Source: Mxb001 sp964537955
GTDB taxonomy: Bacteria > Actinomycetota > Actinomycetes > S36-B12
Direction: 5' to 3'
Assembly: GCA_964537955.1 (NCBI GenBank)
Contig: CAZICY010000036.1
Location: 1-17,162 of the forward strand
DNA: 17,162 bases
Positions 14,534 through 17,162 of this stretch are shown piece after piece; the stretch's first letter is position 1, and each line of letters opens with the position of its first letter. The translations under genes and the position numbers were made by a program. The notes under the pieces are model-generated. The model was not told the DNA's origin. It made no database searches and saw nothing but the letters and a program-made list of their open reading frames with translations.

Positions 14534-14558
14534 CCCCGCTCCCCCCTCACGGCACTGG

Positions 14559-14591
14559 CCGCCCCGGACACCTCATCGGTGTCCGGGGCGG
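14559..14591 (+). terminator. Terminator hairpin after qcrB
   Basis: A perfect 14-bp stem, CCGCCCCGGACACC (14559-14572) with GGTGTCCGGGGCGG (14578-14591), encloses a 5-nt loop. It begins 25 bp after the qcrB stop. It has no T-run, as is common in high-GC actinobacteria. Being symmetrical, it could also stop transcription arriving from the convergent PPOX gene. Confidence 0.8.
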
Positions 14592-14755
14592 ACTGCTGTC
14601 TGGGCCCGGCAGGGCCCCGCAGGTCCCCGGATCAGGCGGTGCGCCCCAGGCCCCGCAGGAGTCCGCAAGGAAGCCGCCAGGAGCCCCCAGCGCGCGACTC
14701 CACCGCACCACCCCTGAAGAGCTCTCCGGCGTCCCTTCTGGGTCGCCTGGGTGCG
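14592..14755. other. GC-rich intergenic remainder between qcrB terminator and PPOX gene
   Basis: No gene seen. It contains the 11-mer GGCCCCGCAGG twice (14613-14623 and 14649-14659), and variants of a GCAGG/CCAGG unit. At its right end is a weaker hairpin for forward transcripts: CCTGGGTGC with GCGCCCGGG across 14746-14768, using two G-U pairs and overlapping the PPOX stop. Forward frames through here are compositional shadows. Confidence 0.4.
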
Positions 14756-15142
14756 CTAGGCGCCCGGGGTCACCCGGATGCCGACCTGGCCGACCGCGCC
14801 CGGCTTGCGCGCCGCACGCCGGCTGCGCCACATGAGGAGCTTGCCCAGCAGCCCGTAGCGCTTCTCGATCATCGCGGCGGTGCGAGCCGTCTCGGCCGCG
14901 TCCTCCAGCAGCGCCGTGCCCTCGACCTGCTCGCCCTTGAGGTTGCCGCGCGCATCGCACGGAGCCAGGAGCACGCGGGGGTCGTTGCGCAGTCGCTTGG
15001 CCTTGCCCGAGTCTGCCTGGGTGACGACGCGGAGCGCATCGCCATCGGGAACGAGCCACACCGGCGTCGCGACAGGCGTGCCGTCGCGACGGAAGGTGGT
15101 GAGGGAGAGGTACTTCGCCTGGGCCAACGCGTCCGGGATCAT
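14756..15142 (-). CDS. PPOX-class (split-barrel) flavin/F420-binding oxidoreductase, Rv2061-like
   Basis: A 128-residue single-domain protein of the pyridoxamine-phosphate-oxidase-like split-barrel fold. The order KYLSLTTFRRDGTPVATPVW, then VVTQADSGKAKRLRNDPRV, then LLAPCDARG and VEGTALL is that of the PPOX-class F420-dependent family typified by Rv2061c. Members bind F420 or a flavin; the physiological substrate is unknown and cofactor choice cannot be settled here. Start ATG 15142 overlaps the transpeptidase stop (ATGA). There is no Shine-Dalgarno, so translation is likely coupled. The same frame extends upstream to 15370, but that extension is a Gln/His/Arg-rich shadow of the transpeptidase gene. 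Confidence 0.85.
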   Translation of the reverse strand: MIPDALAQAKYLSLTTFRRDGTPVATPVWLVPDGDALRVVTQADSGKAKRLRNDPRVLLAPCDARGNLKGEQVEGTALLEDAAETARTAAMIEKRYGLLGKLLMWRSRRAARKPGAVGQVGIRVTPGA

Positions 15143-16320
15143 GAGGAGGCCGACGTCATGTGCGCCCCGCTCGCCGAGCGCTTGAGCCAGTCGTCCCAGG
15201 AGATGTTCCACACCGTGATGCCGTTGCCGGGATCCTGCTTGAGCGGCGTACCCGTGATCTCGATGGGATCGCCGATGTTGGTCACACTGAAGAGCCACCC
15301 GGCGTTGTCCAGGCTCATCGACGTGCACCCGTGGCTGATGCGGCGATTGCCCCATGCGCTCGCAGCCCACGGAGAGGCGTGCAGGAACTCCCCGTGCCAG
15401 GTGAGGCGCATGGCGTAGTCGACCTTCACCCGATAGTGGTCCGGGTCGTCACGGGAGACACCAGCTGTCGCGTTGTCCATGACCCGGGTGCGCTCCTTGG
15501 TCATGATGAGCTTGGTGCCCGAGAGGGTCTCGTAGCCGTCCATGCCCATCGTGACGGGGATGGTGCGCTCCTTCTTGCCGTTGATGAAGACCTTCATCAT
15601 CAGTGTCTGGGCGTCAGCTTCCATGACCACGCTGTCGGTCGTGCGGTAGGACGTGCTCACCCTGTCCTTGCCCCACAGCCCCGGTGCGGCCTGGACCCCG
15701 CGCAGGTCGATGTCCAGGTCGATGTCGGTGTTGCCCGGCCAGTAGTCCTTGGGACGGAAGATCGCCTGAGTGGGACCGGTCCAGTACCACGCGCCTTCGA
15801 TCGGCGTCGGCGTGCGCACGACCATGGCCTTCTCGACAGCAGCGCGGTCCTTGACTTCCTCGTCGAAGTTGACCGTGAGGGGCATCCCCACTCCGAACTC
15901 CGATCCGGCCTCGAGGCTGGGGGTGGCCTTGAGGAAGCCGTCGGGGTCGACCGTGCGGATCTTCTCGGTGAGGGTGGTGGTCTGGCCACGCGGATCGATG
16001 GCGGTGGCCGTGACCTGGTACGTCGAATCGAAGTCGAGGTAGGAGCGCTGGGAGGTCCAGGTGCGCCCGTCGTTGGACAACTCCCCCTTGATCACCCGAC
16101 TGGGGCCCTGGGTCACCACGACCTCGGTGAGGCGCCCGTGATCGACGTGCACGACGATCGGGCGGTCGATGGGGGCATCGCGCGTGATGGCGTCGACCAG
16201 GCCGATCTGGGCGATGGACTCGTCGGGCAGGGCAGCCGAGGTGAGTTCGAGGCTGGGCTGGCAGGCCGTCACCCCGAGCAGGGCGACCGCCGCACCCGAG
16301 GCCAGGAGGGCACGCCGCAT
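15139..16320 (-). CDS. L,D-transpeptidase lipoprotein (YkuD domain with Ig-like domains)
   Basis: Forms 3-3 peptidoglycan cross-links or attaches partners to meso-diaminopimelate, outside the membrane. The N-terminus is a lipoprotein signal with lipobox GVTAC, modified Cys at 20. Residues ~40-235 form beta-rich Ig-like domains as in mycobacterial LdtB/Ldt2. The C-terminal YkuD catalytic domain carries GEFLHASPW and RRISHGCTSMSLDNA, with His330-Gly331-Cys332 the active-site motif. The 393 residues fit the actinobacterial multi-domain type. The start is supported by a TATCCT -10 element 6 nt upstream (leaderless). The gene is in the place where Mycobacterium has mmpS3, between qcrB and ctaF. 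The downstream PPOX gene overlaps it by 4 bp. Confidence 0.93.
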   Translation of the reverse strand: MRRALLASGAAVALLGVTACQPSLELTSAALPDESIAQIGLVDAITRDAPIDRPIVVHVDHGRLTEVVVTQGPSRVIKGELSNDGRTWTSQRSYLDFDSTYQVTATAIDPRGQTTTLTEKIRTVDPDGFLKATPSLEAGSEFGVGMPLTVNFDEEVKDRAAVEKAMVVRTPTPIEGAWYWTGPTQAIFRPKDYWPGNTDIDLDIDLRGVQAAPGLWGKDRVSTSYRTTDSVVMEADAQTLMMKVFINGKKERTIPVTMGMDGYETLSGTKLIMTKERTRVMDNATAGVSRDDPDHYRVKVDYAMRLTWHGEFLHASPWAASAWGNRRISHGCTSMSLDNAGWLFSVTNIGDPIEITGTPLKQDPGNGITVWNISWDDWLKRSASGAHMTSASS

Positions 16321-16326
16321 GCCCCG

Positions 16327-16332
16327 AGGATA
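16327..16332 (-). promoter_or_regulatory. -10 element (TATCCT) for leaderless transpeptidase start
   Basis: On the reverse strand GGC-TATCCT (extended -10 like) is followed by CGGGGC and then the ATG at 16320. It lies in the 31-bp gap after ctaF, so the transpeptidase-PPOX pair probably has its own promoter besides any read-through from ctaD-ctaF. Confidence 0.6.
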
Positions 16333-16351
16333 GCCCGAAGCGGTCCGGGAT

Positions 16352-16747
16352 TCAGCGCGCGAAGGCGCCGCGGTAGTACTCGAACAGCCAGCCGATGACC
16401 GCGAGGAGCAGCACCATGACGCCGAGGACGACGAGCCACGCCGCGAAGATGAAGCCGACGGCGATCATCATGGCCGCAAACCCGACGGGCAGGGGCCACC
16501 AGCTGTGGGGGCTGTAGAAGCCGTACTCCGGGTCCGCCTCGTCGATCTCCGCGTTGGCGCGGTCCTCCGGCAGGCCGTCGAGGCGCTTGTTGGTGTAGAG
16601 CACGTAGAAGGCGACGAGGAAGGCAAGGCCGCCTGTCATGACGAGCGCCGTGGTGCCGATCTCATCGCCGCTGACGTAGAAGTAGATGCCGCCCACGGCG
16701 AGGAAGAAGATCGCGCCGAGTGCGAAGGACCAGCCCCCGATCTTCAC
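16352..16747 (-). CDS. ctaF: Cytochrome c oxidase subunit IV, actinobacterial type
   Basis: A 131-residue membrane subunit specific to the actinobacterial aa3 oxidase. About four hydrophobic segments lie at 5-25, 33-52, 86-104 and 106-125. The family signature YGFYSPHSWWPLPVG is present between the second and third, after an acidic loop (NAEIDEADPE). The start is GTG 16747: it overlaps the ctaD stop (GTGA), has a GGGAG ribosome-binding site 6 nt upstream, and gives the KIGGW N-terminus usual in the family. The frame extends further upstream only as a shadow of ctaD. A similar protein of about 139 residues is Rv2199c. Confidence 0.94.
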   Translation of the reverse strand: MKIGGWSFALGAIFFLAVGGIYFYVSGDEIGTTALVMTGGLAFLVAFYVLYTNKRLDGLPEDRANAEIDEADPEYGFYSPHSWWPLPVGFAAMMIAVGFIFAAWLVVLGVMVLLLAVIGWLFEYYRGAFAR

Positions 16748-17162
16748 GAGGCACTCCCTGACGTGACCTGACCTGCCGGGGCGGGCTGCTGCTCGGCGAG
16801 CTCCGGGTGGTGCAGGTCGAAGGCCGGCCGCTCCGAGCGGATCCGGGGCAGCGAGGTGAAGTTGTGACGCGGCGGCGGGCACGAGGTCGCCCACTCCAAA
16901 GAACCGCCCCAGCCCCACGGATCGTCCACGGTGACCTTGGGGGCGTTCTTCCACGTCCACAGGACGTTCCAGATGAAGACGAGCGTGGACACGCCGATGA
17001 GGATCGACCCGATCGACGACACCGTGTTGAGCGTGGTGAAGCCGTCACTGGCGAGATAGTCGCCGTAGCGCCTCGGCATGCCCTGGACGCCGAGCCAGTG
17101 CTGGACCAGGAAGGTCACCTGGAAGCCGATGAAGACCATCCAGAACTGCACGTGACCGAGCT
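16744..17162 (-). CDS. ctaD: Cytochrome c oxidase subunit I, C-terminal part (5' end outside the window)
   Basis: The catalytic heme-copper subunit of the aa3 oxidase. Only the last ~138 residues are present, beginning LGHVQFWMVFIGFQ at the window edge. The part shown includes a helix, the conserved HWLGVQGMPRRYGDY loop and the final helix (about IGSILIGVSTLVFIWN). A cytoplasmic tail follows, with the family-typical DDPWGWGGSLEWATS PP segment, ending in a Pro/Ala/Gln-rich stretch. None of the heme or copper ligands lie in this part. The stop overlaps the ctaF start by 4 bp. Confidence 0.95.
   Translation of the reverse strand, partial: LGHVQFWMVFIGFQVTFLVQHWLGVQGMPRRYGDYLASDGFTTLNTVSSIGSILIGVSTLVFIWNVLWTWKNAPKVTVDDPWGWGGSLEWATSCPPPRHNFTSLPRIRSERPAFDLHHPELAEQQPAPAGQVTSGSAS

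Noticed and set aside
13765..14835. A 356-codon forward frame running from qcrB through its terminator
   Set aside because: Arg/Pro-rich frame-shifted reading of qcrB that passes through a perfect terminator hairpin; composition is that of a shadow frame.
1..17162. Mobile elements, phage genes, CRISPR arrays, tRNA or rRNA genes
   Set aside because: No transposase or integrase motifs, no terminal inverted repeats with target duplications, no regularly spaced direct repeats, and no tRNA-like cloverleaf or rRNA sequence were noticed.

Overview
This 17.2 kb window is GC-rich with almost exclusively G/C third codon positions. Its gene content is that of an aerobic Actinomycetota: an actinobacterial menaquinol bcc-aa3 oxidase cluster (ctaE-qcrCAB, with ctaD/ctaF nearby), a DEDDh exonuclease/UvrC-like fusion beside trpD, an Rv2061-type PPOX enzyme and leaderless genes. 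The order exonuclease-UvrC fusion / trpD (reverse) / ctaE-qcrC-qcrA-qcrB / ... / ctaF-ctaD (reverse) matches the Rv2191-Rv2200c neighbourhood of Mycobacterium. I cannot name the genus; a Micrococcales or Actinomycetales member is a guess.

Layout. 1-1586: 3' part of a long-chain acyl-CoA ligase, closed by a strong hairpin. 1622-5045: a forward operon of histidine kinase, NarL/LuxR response regulator and a GT87-type membrane mannosyltransferase, joined by 4-bp start/stop overlaps. 4993-6751 (reverse): a zinc-ribbon protein, a 71-residue four-cysteine protein and an M48 membrane metalloprotease. 6858-8585: exonuclease/UvrC-like fusion, tail to tail with trpD. 8582-10162 (reverse): an orphan receiver-domain protein followed by trpD. 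10239-14533: ctaE, qcrC, qcrA and qcrB, then a strong terminator. 14756-16320 (reverse): an L,D-transpeptidase lipoprotein coupled to a PPOX protein. 16352-17162 (reverse): ctaF and the 3' end of ctaD.

How the genes work together. QcrB, QcrA and QcrC form the menaquinol:cytochrome c reductase. CtaE, CtaD and CtaF, with a CtaC outside the window, form the aa3 oxidase. QcrC carries two c-type hemes and passes electrons straight to the oxidase, so bcc and aa3 work as a supercomplex. The remaining genes serve lipid activation, envelope glycosylation and cross-linking, membrane proteolysis, DNA repair and tryptophan synthesis.

Nothing here is a mobile element, phage, CRISPR array or obviously new defence system; I see an ordinary core-genome region with intact genes. 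The points most worth a second look are: (1) a UvrC-type four-cysteine iron-sulfur pattern in the exonuclease fusion; (2) a perfect inverted repeat midway between the divergent promoters of the orphan receiver and ctaE; (3) an abrupt codon-usage anomaly covering the last ~43 codons of qcrA; (4) a recurring leaderless promoter layout (TANNNT, then 6-7 nt, then ATG/GTG) that also resets the start of one gene; and (5) a kinase whose only plausible start codon lies inside a perfect hairpin.
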